9,909 bases of DNA from CALBPI01 sp039814545 (GCA_039814545.1 JBCCBB010000103.1:1-9909); one strand, 5' to 3'. Shown: positions 1-6,860, counted from the stretch's first letter. Made by a program: numbers and translations. The notes: generated by a model from the sequence alone, not told the origin.

Positions 1-629
1 ACCTGAATGTTGAGTGGCGCCCACTCCGTAGACACCGTCTTGGACAGGTAGATCACACCGGCGCGTGCCGCACAGGTGTGCGCCACCTGCGGCATGCCGC
101 GGTGCACCACAGCCACCACATTGATGATGTGACCGGGCTTGCCCGTATCGCGCCACCGCTGTGCGGCCGACTGCATCATGTACCAGGTGCCGTTGAGATT
201 CGTGTCGATCACGGCGTTCCAGCCCTTGACCGAAAAATCGATGGCGTCCTGGGCGAACTGCCCGCCGCCATTGTTGACGAGCACGTCGAGCCCGCCGAGC
301 TGATCCCAGGTGGCTTCCATGAGCGACTCGACCTGCTCAGGCCGACGAATCGACATCGCGTGCCAGGCCACGTCAGCACCGACGAGCTGCTTGATGCTCT
401 CCGCGGTCGTTTGCAGTTTTTCTTCACGACGGCCGCAGATCATGACCTTGGCGCCCAGACGTGCGAGCGTGAAGGCCGTCGCCTTACCGATACCGCTGCC
501 GCCGCCGGAAACGACAAACACCTTGTCGGCAAGCAAGTCGGGCGCGAACACGAGCGGGTGTTCGGCAAGCTCTACGTCACTGAAGCCGTAGGCCTGGTTG
601 GGGACTTTGGGTTTGGGATCCGATGCCAT
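1..629 (-). CDS. PECR/DECR-like short-chain dehydrogenase/reductase, 3' end cut by window
   Basis: The first 209 residues of an NAD(P)-dependent SDR are visible; the C-terminal part lies beyond the window start. The Rossmann nucleotide-binding loop GGGSGIG is at residues 42-48. The NNGGG strand motif is at 119-123 and the structural Asn of TNLNGT is at 144. The GWNAVIDTNLNGT stretch and the later AARAGV stretch resemble peroxisomal trans-2-enoyl-CoA reductase (PECR) and 2,4-dienoyl-CoA reductase (DECR) more than typical SDRs. Where classical SDRs have Tyr-x3-Lys, this protein has Thr185 and Arg189, and there is no Ser in the INVVAVV strand. An enoyl- or dienoyl-CoA reductase role is therefore more likely than alcohol dehydrogenase; this comes from remembered family features, not alignment. 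The ATG overlaps the TAA of the upstream thiolase by one base (TAATG), so translation is probably coupled. It is the fourth visible gene of the operon. Confidence 0.85.
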   Translation of the reverse strand, partial: MASDPKPKVPNQAYGFSDVELAEHPLVFAPDLLADKVFVVSGGGSGIGKATAFTLARLGAKVMICGRREEKLQTTAESIKQLVGADVAWHAMSIRRPEQVESLMEATWDQLGGLDVLVNNGGGQFAQDAIDFSVKGWNAVIDTNLNGTWYMMQSAAQRWRDTGKPGHIINVVAVVHRGMPQVAHTCAARAGVIYLSKTVSTEWAPLNIQ

Positions 630-1828
630 TAGTTCATGCCCCCGAGAATGGAGATGCTCGCTACATTCCGATTGGGGATGCCGCCGAGGTTGTGGGTGAG
701 GCCAAAGTCGACGCGGTCGAGCTGTCGGTCGCCGGCGCGGCCAAGCAGCTGCTGGTAGACCTCGTACAACATGCGCAGGCCACTGGCGCCGATGGGGTGG
801 CCGAAGCACTTGAGGCCCCCATCGATCTGGCAAGGAATGTCGCCGCTCGCGTCGTAGCGACCGTCGAGAATGTCAGCGGGTGCTTTGCCCGGCGCCGAAA
901 GACCCAGGTCTTCCATGACCACGAGCTCGGTGATCGAGAAGCAGTCGTGCACTTCGATCATACCGAGGTCTGCTTTGGGGTCCGTGATGCCGGCTTCGGC
1001 GTAGGCCTTGGCCGAGGCACGCCGCGTGGTCATCGTGTGCGCGCCGTCCCAGGAGGTGTGGCCCGCTTCGACGCCGTTGCTGATGGAGAGCTGTACGCTC
1101 TTCACGCCAACGATCTGGTCCTTGCCGAGCTGTGCCGCGATTTCAGGTCGCGCCACGATCGCACAGGCGCTGCCGTCACTGACACCGCAACAGTCGAGCA
1201 CGCCCAGCGGATAGGCCACTGGCGGTGCATTCAGCACATCGTCCTCGGTGATCGCACGGTGCAGGTGCGCTTTGGGGTTCTTTAAGCCGTTGTCGTGGCT
1301 CTTCACGGACACGTGCGCCATGGCGCGCTTGAGGTCGGCCATGTCGATGCCGTGCTTGTGGCTGTAGGCACTCGCGAGCTGTGCGAAGGCGCCCGGCGCC
1401 GTCGAGTTGGGCAGCCACAGGTCTTCAAAAGTGCCGTTGGTGCGCTCGGGCAAGCCTGAGAAGCCCGTGTCCTTGAGCTTCTCCACGCCCAGCGCGAGCG
1501 CGATGTCGGCGGCACCCGAAGCGACGGCGTACACAGCACCGCGAAAGGCCTCGGTGCCCGTTGCACAAAGATTCTCGACGCGCGTCACGGGCACGTTGTT
1601 GAGCCGCAGCGCGTTGGACATGGGGATCGCCGACTTGCCGATGTTCTGCTCGTCGAAGAACACGCCGAGCCAGGCGGCCTCGATGTCGTCGCGGTCGATG
1701 CCGGCGTCACCGAGCGCCTCGGTGAACGACTCGACCATGAGGTCGGCGGCGCTCATATTCCAGCGCTCGCCGAACGACGAACAGCCCATGCCAATGACGG
1801 CGACCTTGTCGCGAATGCCTTCGGCCAT
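629..1828 (-). CDS. SCP-x-type thiolase (acetyl-CoA acetyltransferase family)
   Basis: This 399-residue protein is the usual length for a thiolase without a fused SCP2 domain. The acyl-accepting cysteine is Cys88 in NLCATGTEA. The other active-site blocks are VHDCFS (His294), GHPIGAS (His344) and THNLGG (His379); the last replaces the CxG loop of classical thiolases and is typical of the SCP-x branch. All expected catalytic residues are present, so it should carry out thiolytic cleavage of a 3-oxoacyl-CoA, probably a bulky or branched one, in the cytoplasm. The chosen ATG lies one base after the TGA of the upstream gene and has a GGGAG SD seven bases before it, inside that gene's 3' end. The reading frame extends upstream to 1879, but that part overlaps the upstream gene and adds an unconserved leader. 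Its partner is probably the neighbouring DUF35 fusion protein, because SCP-x-like thiolases and aldolases are known to pair with DUF35 proteins. Confidence 0.9.
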   Translation of the reverse strand: MAEGIRDKVAVIGMGCSSFGERWNMSAADLMVESFTEALGDAGIDRDDIEAAWLGVFFDEQNIGKSAIPMSNALRLNNVPVTRVENLCATGTEAFRGAVYAVASGAADIALALGVEKLKDTGFSGLPERTNGTFEDLWLPNSTAPGAFAQLASAYSHKHGIDMADLKRAMAHVSVKSHDNGLKNPKAHLHRAITEDDVLNAPPVAYPLGVLDCCGVSDGSACAIVARPEIAAQLGKDQIVGVKSVQLSISNGVEAGHTSWDGAHTMTTRRASAKAYAEAGITDPKADLGMIEVHDCFSITELVVMEDLGLSAPGKAPADILDGRYDASGDIPCQIDGGLKCFGHPIGASGLRMLYEVYQQLLGRAGDRQLDRVDFGLTHNLGGIPNRNVASISILGGMN

Positions 1829-1829
1829 G

Positions 1830-3239
1830 TCAGTGCTCCCGGACCGGCACGGCTTTCCAGAAGTAGCGCTGGAAGCCACGGTTGCGGTCGATGTCCTTGA
1901 TGCGGAATTGCATGCTCACGCTGTCGCCAACGCCAAGCTCGCCTGACGCCGTGTCCGTGAATTGCATGAAAATGTTGGCGCCACCCTCGAACGTGATGTT
2001 GCCGTAGAGCAAAGGCGGCGCTGGTGAGTAGGCCTGCCAGTCCTCAGTGAATGACTTCACGGTGCCCGTCAGGTCGGCAAACGGGTGCGGCACCTGCGTA
2101 TCGAAGGCGCGGCAGTCGGGGTTCACGCAGGCGCGCGTGCGCGGGTACTGAACGGTGCCGCAGGCGGTGCAGCGCCCGCCGACGAATCCGGACACCTGGT
2201 CGCGGGCGCGGTAATACGCGCTTTGCGCAGTGCGCACATCGCGTTCCGCGCGCTTCCCCCAGTCCATCTGCAGCAAACCGCGGTGGCTCAGGTAACGCAG
2301 GTAGTTGTCATCGGCCGCGCCGGCAGCCAGCGCGTCGGCAAACGCGGTCGGGCGACGCGCCGTGGCGCGCAGCAGTAAGAGGTCGGCGCCTTGTCCGAAA
2401 CCACCAACGATGAGCAGGTCGCCGTCGGCCGCACGTCCCAGCGCTTCGGCCAGCATGAGCATCGGCGCCGCGCAGCCCGCGTCGCCAATTTGACCATCAA
2501 CGGCGGAATCCGTCGCCGCGTTGCTGAGCCCCGCCTGCTTCGCGATGCGCGCGCGCACCCGCGCCGGCGCGTTGATTACAAACTGAGCGACGTCGCCGGC
2601 TTCCAGGTCGTTGCGCGAGAGCAGCTGCGGAATCATCGCCGGTAGGTCTGCGAGATAACCTTCGTCGCGTACCCAACGCGCCTCAAACGCGTAGTCGAAG
2701 TCGCTGTCGGCGGCGCGGTAATGGTCGACAAAGTCGGTCGCAAGTGTCTCGCCGTCGATGAACTCGGCCAGCACCGGTTCGCCACAGTGCACGGCAACAC
2801 CGGCATCGCCCTGCCCAATCTCTTGTTCACTGGCAGGCTTCGCAAGCCGCTTCTCGGCGGCCACGACGACCGCGTTCTGTTGCCCGGCACGCAGTGTCGC
2901 GAGCAAGGCCGAGGTACCCGCACGCGCGCTGGCGCCAGAATCCTGCGTGGCCGTGGTCGGATCGAGCTGCAGCGCTTCGACGAGCAAACTCGCGTGCGAT
3001 CGATCCGCAAACGGCATGCTCGTTGAACAAAACTGCAAACCGGCGATGTCACCAGAGAGTCGGCGCGCCGCGGCATGCGCAAGCGTCACGCTGTCCTCGT
3101 CCCAATTGGCCGCTGTGATCTGGCCCTTGCCGCGACCCTTGAGCCCGGGCACGGCCCAGGCGTGCGCGGACGCGATGGCGCTGCGCTCGAGGCGGGCGCG
3201 CGGCAGGTACACAGCGATGTCGGCGATGCCGATACTCAT
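1830..3239 (-). CDS. HMG-CoA synthase-like protein fused to zinc-ribbon/OB-fold (DUF35) domain
   Basis: This 469-residue protein has two parts. Residues 1 to about 300 have the thiolase/HMG-CoA-synthase/KAS III fold, with blocks SARAGTS (104-110), GQGDAG (142-147), FVINAPARVR (220-229), GQIGDAG (249-255) and IVGGFGQGAD (277-286). Residues about 345-469 form a DUF35 module: a zinc ribbon with Cys357, Cys360, Cys371 and Cys376, then an OB-fold (TGTVKSFTEDW, SPAPPLLYGNITFEGG). By motif comparison the catalytic Cys, His and Asn of this superfamily are replaced by Ala105, Asn223 and Asp253, so the first domain may not be a condensing enzyme. DUF35 domains bind thiolase-like partners and acyl-CoA, so a scaffold or acyl-CoA-presenting role for the next-encoded thiolase is the best inference. 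The ATG overlaps the Rieske gene's TGA by four bases (ATGA). Family assignment is firm; function is uncertain. Confidence 0.88.
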   Translation of the reverse strand: MSIGIADIAVYLPRARLERSAIASAHAWAVPGLKGRGKGQITAANWDEDSVTLAHAAARRLSGDIAGLQFCSTSMPFADRSHASLLVEALQLDPTTATQDSGASARAGTSALLATLRAGQQNAVVVAAEKRLAKPASEQEIGQGDAGVAVHCGEPVLAEFIDGETLATDFVDHYRAADSDFDYAFEARWVRDEGYLADLPAMIPQLLSRNDLEAGDVAQFVINAPARVRARIAKQAGLSNAATDSAVDGQIGDAGCAAPMLMLAEALGRAADGDLLIVGGFGQGADLLLLRATARRPTAFADALAAGAADDNYLRYLSHRGLLQMDWGKRAERDVRTAQSAYYRARDQVSGFVGGRCTACGTVQYPRTRACVNPDCRAFDTQVPHPFADLTGTVKSFTEDWQAYSPAPPLLYGNITFEGGANIFMQFTDTASGELGVGDSVSMQFRIKDIDRNRGFQRYFWKAVPVREH

Positions 3240-4450
3240 TCTTCGATGACGTAGTCGGCGAGCTTGGGCTCGACGGCGAGCCCTGTCGGCAGGTTCGCAC
3301 TGCCAATGCGTCGATCGAGCTCTTCGTGCCAGTGGTAGATACGCCGCTCCTGGTAGTTGAGCGGAATACCTTCAAAGCCGGGCGACTCGACAGAGGCCTG
3401 AATCTGTGGCGCGAACTGCGTGTCTTCTTCGAGGATGCGGTCAAAGTTTTCGATGCGCTGCTGCCAAAGCGGGTCGCGCTCACCCTCACCCCAGTCGGGC
3501 GCGAACCAGTGCACGTCGAGCTTCGTGTGATTGTCGCCGTCGGGCCAGAAGACGATGAACGGCATGCCCGTCTTCGCCGTGGGCGTGACGATGTTCGGGT
3601 AGATGTTGTAGCTGAAGTTGTTGTTGGCGACGAGGTCGGGCATCGAGGTGATCTCGGCCATGCCAACCGTGCCCGGGTCAACCCAATCGGGGCGGCGGTT
3701 GGGCGTCACCATCAGTGAATGTCCGCGCGGCCAGAGCGTGATCGTCGTGCCCGTGTGATCGAGGAATCGATCCACGGTTTTCTGATGGATCGAACGCAGG
3801 TGGTAGACCTCCAGGAACGCGTCCTGGATCACCTTGACGTTGCAGGCAACGTCGAACGACTCGCTCTCGACGAGCCGCAAGTTGTCGATCTCGTAGTTGG
3901 CGAAGTGGGACGCCACGGGCCCGAGGTAGTCGAGCAACGGCTCCGCATTTGGGTCTTCACTGACAAAAAGCCAGTTGCCAAAACGCTCGCAGCGCACCTG
4001 CTTGAGCTTGTGCGTGCTCTTGTCGAAATCGGGGAAGTCGCGTTCGTCACGCAAGCCGATGAGCTTGCCTTCAAAGTCGTAGCTCCAACCGTGGTAGCCA
4101 CAGACAAGGCTGCGCACTTTGCCGCAGTCCTCTTTTACGAGCGGCCCGCCGCGGTGCTGGCAGGTGTTGTAGAAGGCACGGACGGTGTCATCGCGACCGC
4201 GAACGAGGAAGATCGGCGACCCCGTGCGCGTGAACATTTTGAAGCTGCCCGCGGCAGGAAACTCGTCCATGTGGCCCGCGTAGACCCAGGCCTTGCGCCA
4301 AAGATGCTCGCGCTCGAGCACCTGGAATTCAGAGGCGACGTACCGACCACCGGGGATCTTGGGCAGCTGCGGAAAACCCGGCGGCGGCTCTTTGCGCGCA
4401 GCCTCATAGGCCATGCCCTCTTCGATGCGCTGCAGAACGGCCTGGTCCAC
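3236..4450 (-). CDS. Rieske non-haem iron oxygenase, alpha subunit (ring-hydroxylating type)
   Basis: This 404-residue oxygenase alpha subunit would use O2 and electrons from a reductase/ferredoxin to hydroxylate or oxidatively cleave a substrate. The Rieske [2Fe-2S] site is Cys97-x-His99 and Cys117-x2-His120, with exactly 17 residues between the halves. The mononuclear iron site is His217 and His222 in EVYHLRSIH, with Asp343 in EEDTQF as the likely third ligand; Asp210 is the expected bridge between neighbouring subunits. The GTG start is chosen because GGGGGAG lies five bases upstream and the extra N-terminus (DQAVLQRIEEG) fits family members. An internal ATG at 4414 gives 392 residues but has poor SD spacing. 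No beta subunit or reductase is encoded here, so a homotrimer fed by electron carriers encoded elsewhere is likely. As first gene of the operon it probably starts substrate attack; the substrate is unknown. Confidence 0.9.
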   Translation of the reverse strand: MDQAVLQRIEEGMAYEAARKEPPPGFPQLPKIPGGRYVASEFQVLEREHLWRKAWVYAGHMDEFPAAGSFKMFTRTGSPIFLVRGRDDTVRAFYNTCQHRGGPLVKEDCGKVRSLVCGYHGWSYDFEGKLIGLRDERDFPDFDKSTHKLKQVRCERFGNWLFVSEDPNAEPLLDYLGPVASHFANYEIDNLRLVESESFDVACNVKVIQDAFLEVYHLRSIHQKTVDRFLDHTGTTITLWPRGHSLMVTPNRRPDWVDPGTVGMAEITSMPDLVANNNFSYNIYPNIVTPTAKTGMPFIVFWPDGDNHTKLDVHWFAPDWGEGERDPLWQQRIENFDRILEEDTQFAPQIQASVESPGFEGIPLNYQERRIYHWHEELDRRIGSANLPTGLAVEPKLADYVIEE

Positions 4451-4455
4451 GCCGG

Positions 4456-4462
4456 CTCCCCC
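4456..4462 (-). promoter_or_regulatory. Ribosome binding site deciding the GTG start of the Rieske gene
   Basis: On the minus strand this reads GGGGGAG, five bases before the GTG at 4450. It is the best SD sequence near the gene's 5' end and favours the GTG over the ATG at 4414. Confidence 0.6.
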
Positions 4463-4485
4463 AAGTGCGAAACTTCCCGAATTCC

Positions 4486-4514
4486 AGTATAGGTAAGCAG
4501 GTCCACAAAAGAAA
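4486..4514 (-). promoter_or_regulatory. Candidate sigma70-type promoter of the Rieske/thiolase operon
   Basis: The minus strand has TATACT (4491-4486), a five-of-six match to the -10 consensus, with a weak TTTCTT -35 (4514-4509) at 17-base spacing. Transcription would start near 4479, giving a leader of about 30 bases before the GTG at 4450. The -35 is poor, so an activator may be needed. This is motif evidence only. Confidence 0.4.
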
Positions 4515-4560
4515 CAATCCTGACTGTTTTTTTCTTGGGGTTGCTGCGGTATGCTCGCAG
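4512..4560. promoter_or_regulatory. Short inverted repeats in the shared divergent regulatory gap
   Basis: Two small dyads lie between the divergent Rieske and acyl-CoA dehydrogenase genes. AAACA (4512-4516) pairs with TGTTT (4525-4529), next to a T tract (4527-4533). CTGCG (4544-4548) pairs with CGCAG (4556-4560) and encloses TATGCT (4550-4555), a possible plus-strand -10 for the dehydrogenase gene that lacks a clear -35. Both dyads are only five base pairs and could be chance. They are the only operator candidates I see in this 141-base gap, where a regulator could control both transcription units. Confidence 0.25.
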
Positions 4561-4591
4561 GCGTTCTCAGAGCGGGCGGGTAATAAGGCCG

Positions 4592-5755
4592 ATGGACTTT
4601 CGACTGACCGAGGCGCAGCAGGAAATGCAAAGTGCCGCGAGGGCTTACGCACAGGACAAGCTGCCCGAGCTTGCCGACCACATTGAGCGTACGGCCGAGC
4701 CCCCCACGCACAAGCTCATTAAGGAATACGCTGAGATGGGCTTTCTCGGGATCAATATTCCCTAAGCACTCGGCGGTCTCGGTCAGACCAGCCTCGACGC
4801 GCTGATCGTGCTCGAAGAGTTCGGCAAGATTTCATCGGCCATCGCCTTTCCCGTCTTTGAAAGCTGCACGGGTCCCGTCAAAGCCATCGAGCACTTTGGC
4901 ACCGAAGCGCTCAAGCAGCGTGTTGTGCCCGCCGTGTGCGCGGGCGAGATGGTCGTGGCCATCGCCATGAGCGAACCCAACGCGGGCAGCGCACTCACGG
5001 ACCTGACCACACGCGCCGAGGTCGGCAGCGACAGCGTCCGCATCAACGGCATGAAGCGCTGGTGCTCGGGCGGCGGCCACGCCGACGGCTACCTGGTCTA
5101 CTGCCGGATGAGCGACGACCCAGGTGCCAAAGGCATCGGCGCCGTGTTCATCGAGAAAGACACGAAGGGCGTGAGCTTCGGTGAGCAGGAACACCTTATG
5201 GGTTTCCGCGGCGTGCCCTCTTCCGACATCTTTCTCGATGACGTCGAGATCCCGCGCGACAACGTCGTCGTCGGTGCGGGCGGTTTCAAAAAGCTCATGC
5301 AGGCCTTCGACCTCGAGCGCTGCGGCAACGCGACCATGTCCATGGCGCAGGCCGCCGGCGCACTCGACGAGGTCATCGGCTACGTGCAGGAGCGCAAACA
5401 GTTCGGCAAGCCGATCATCGATTTCCAGGCCGTGCAGCTGCGCCTGGCCGAGATGCAGATGCAGGTCGACGCGGCGCGCTTGCTCATCCACCGCGCGATC
5501 TCGAATGCCGAGGCCGGCATGCCGAGCATCCAGGAAAGCTCGATCGCCAAATGCTTCGCCAACGAGATTTCGCGCACGGTCACCGGCAACGCGGTGCAAC
5601 TCATGGGCGGCTACGGCTACTCCAAGGAATACCGCATTGAACGCCGCATGCGCGACGCCTGGGGCTGGGGCATCGCCGGCGGTGCCATCGACATCCAGAA
5701 AACCAACATCGCGAGCGCGATGGTGGGGCGGCGGTTTAATCAGCGGGCGACGTAG
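4592..5755 (+). pseudogene. Acyl-CoA dehydrogenase with an in-frame TAA at codon 58
   Basis: The frame is 388 codons from ATG to TAG, a normal acyl-CoA dehydrogenase length, but TAA at 4763-4765 interrupts it where relatives have an acidic or polar residue (context GINIP-stop-ALGGLG). No frameshift is present: MDFRLTEAQQEMQ before the stop and LIVLEEFG after it are in one frame. The flavin/substrate signature AMSEPNAGS is present, as are GFRGVPSSDI, ERKQFGKPI, QLMGGYGYSKEY and RRMRDAW. The usual C-terminal base glutamate is Gly363; Glu242 in DLER may serve instead, as in isovaleryl-CoA dehydrogenase. An intact enzyme would oxidise an acyl-CoA to the 2,3-enoyl-CoA using FAD and ETF. With the stop read as termination, restart at GTG 4808 would give a 315-residue protein missing most of the N-terminal helical domain. 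It diverges from the Rieske operon and probably belonged to the same pathway. A recent nonsense mutation or a sequencing error are the main explanations. Confidence 0.85.
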
Positions 5756-6767
5756 CGTCGGCTTCGGGCGTGTTGCACGCACGATAATCGCTCAGTGCAT
5801 CACCCATGTTGGTCGTCTTGGTCTCAAAACTCACAGCCCACCGGGGATCGGGATTCGCAGTCAGCAAACCCGACACAACCACGTCAGTTCGCGCTTCAAG
5901 CGCATCAAGCACCTCGAGCACCGCGTCGCCAGTCAATGAATAGCGATACTCCGAGATCGTCTTGGTCTGCCGGCCAACGTAGACGGCTTCTCGGTCCAAC
6001 GACCAGCTTTGATCTCCGACTCGTAGCGTCATGTCGCGAGCGACGCCCGTTTGTCGGGCGCGAAAGCTGACGCGAAGCGTGTGATCGCGATCCGTTGGCG
6101 GCTCCGGCATTGCTGTAAGTCGCCGACGTAAGTCTGCGATCTGCTCTGGCGACAACGATCCTGACAGGTCTTCGTCGAGGCGATCCCAGTCAAGCTCTAC
6201 GAGCGGGACCGCGTGCGGTGGTCGGCGCGTAAACTCGAGACGGTTGCCGTGTTTGGGCTGTTGAACGAGTGTGCACACCTGCGTCACCGAGCGGCTGAAT
6301 ACCCAGGGCTCTGAAAGGTCCGTGGCGTCACCGTCGCGATAGCGCCGAAGTAATGACAGCCAAGCTTCGATCCGCTCGTTGAATCTCGATCTGCGCGGCA
6401 GGGGCGTGCTCAGCGGATGCGGACCGTTCTTGCTGTCCAGAAACAGCAAGTGTTGTTCGCCTTCGAGCAGCGATATACCGCAGTCCGAGCTCGATATCGG
6501 ACCACTGTATTCGGGCGAACTCGATTCGTCCTTGAGCAACTCGAGCATTGCATAGCGGCACCGTATGAACGCACCGCTCCAGGATTGCGGGTCTTTAACC
6601 CACTCACAGTGGTCCACGATCGCGACCATGACGCGATCCGAATAGGTGAAGGCGTCTTCGAGCGTATCCGGCGGCATTGGGCAACTTAGCGATCGTGCAT
6701 CAACGCTAAGCGTCACTAGTATGACTAGCGTGGAGGGCCAAACGGATCGATATCGCCAAGCATCCAT
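5736..6767 (-). CDS. Secreted protein of unknown function, possible NTR/TIMP-like N-terminal half
   Basis: I do not recognise this 343-residue protein with certainty. It starts with a signal peptide: arginines, then the hydrophobic run STLVILVTL, with likely cleavage near residues 23-28. The mature part would begin close to Cys29, and the protein has six cysteines (29, 54, 70, 96, 165, 331) that could form disulfides outside the cytoplasm. Residues 29 to about 125 follow a pattern of N-terminal Cys-Pro, SDRVMVAIVDHCEWV, SSSDCGISL and LEGEQHLLFL, which recalls the NTR/TIMP-like OB fold; this is a weak, remembered resemblance. The C-terminal half is predicted mixed alpha/beta with no motif I can name. 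The ATG has GGAG eight bases upstream. The 3' end overlaps the convergent acyl-CoA dehydrogenase gene by 20 bases. It lies 89 bases downstream of the ATPase gene on the same strand and may be co-transcribed. Confidence 0.75.
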   Translation of the reverse strand: MDAWRYRSVWPSTLVILVTLSVDARSLSCPMPPDTLEDAFTYSDRVMVAIVDHCEWVKDPQSWSGAFIRCRYAMLELLKDESSSPEYSGPISSSDCGISLLEGEQHLLFLDSKNGPHPLSTPLPRRSRFNERIEAWLSLLRRYRDGDATDLSEPWVFSRSVTQVCTLVQQPKHGNRLEFTRRPPHAVPLVELDWDRLDEDLSGSLSPEQIADLRRRLTAMPEPPTDRDHTLRVSFRARQTGVARDMTLRVGDQSWSLDREAVYVGRQTKTISEYRYSLTGDAVLEVLDALEARTDVVVSGLLTANPDPRWAVSFETKTTNMGDALSDYRACNTPEADATSPAD

Positions 6768-6821
6768 GCCAGATTCTCCACTCTAATCCGTGCTCACGTA
6801 GTCGCTCGCGCGCAGATCAAT

Positions 6822-6860
6822 GTAGACGCGATTCGGCAGCACTGGTTCCGAGGCGTCTAC
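6822..6860. repeat. 8-bp perfect inverted repeat spanning the ATPase stop codon
   Basis: GTAGACGC (6822-6829) and GCGTCTAC (6853-6860) are exact reverse complements separated by 23 bases. A nested TCGG/CCGA pair (6833-6836, 6848-6851) could extend the hairpin, leaving an 11-base loop. The right arm covers the ATPase TAG (6857-6859). On the ATPase mRNA no U tract follows the stem, so it does not look like a classical intrinsic terminator. It could stabilise the 3' end of the message, attenuate readthrough into the secreted-protein gene, or be a binding site. The remaining bases of the 6768-6856 gap show nothing else I can name. Confidence 0.45.

Noticed and set aside
623..1285. 220-codon plus-strand open frame opposite the thiolase gene
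   Set aside because: No motif; the minus strand encodes an intact thiolase with catalytic residues.
4451..4711. Upstream extension of the Rieske reading frame to 4711
   Set aside because: It would run across the divergent promoter region and into the acyl-CoA dehydrogenase gene; the added residues do not resemble a Rieske oxygenase, and an SD supports GTG 4450.
4763..4765. Alternative genetic code or selenocysteine/pyrrolysine-type recoding of the TAA
   Set aside because: TAA serves as a normal stop elsewhere in the window, and known dedicated insertions use TGA or TAG.
5748..5760. CGACG-TAG-CGTCG palindrome over the acyl-CoA dehydrogenase stop as a terminator
   Set aside because: Five-base stem, three-base loop, no T tract on either strand; probably chance in GC-rich sequence.
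4832..5782. 316-codon minus-strand open frame opposite the acyl-CoA dehydrogenase gene
   Set aside because: It is an antisense shadow of a GC-rich gene: His/Asp/Ala-rich, without a recognisable fold, while the plus strand encodes clear acyl-CoA dehydrogenase motifs.
6679..6690. Lipoprotein lipobox before Cys29 of the secreted protein
   Set aside because: The residues before the Cys are SLS, lacking the usual Leu at -3; an ordinary signal peptide is more likely.
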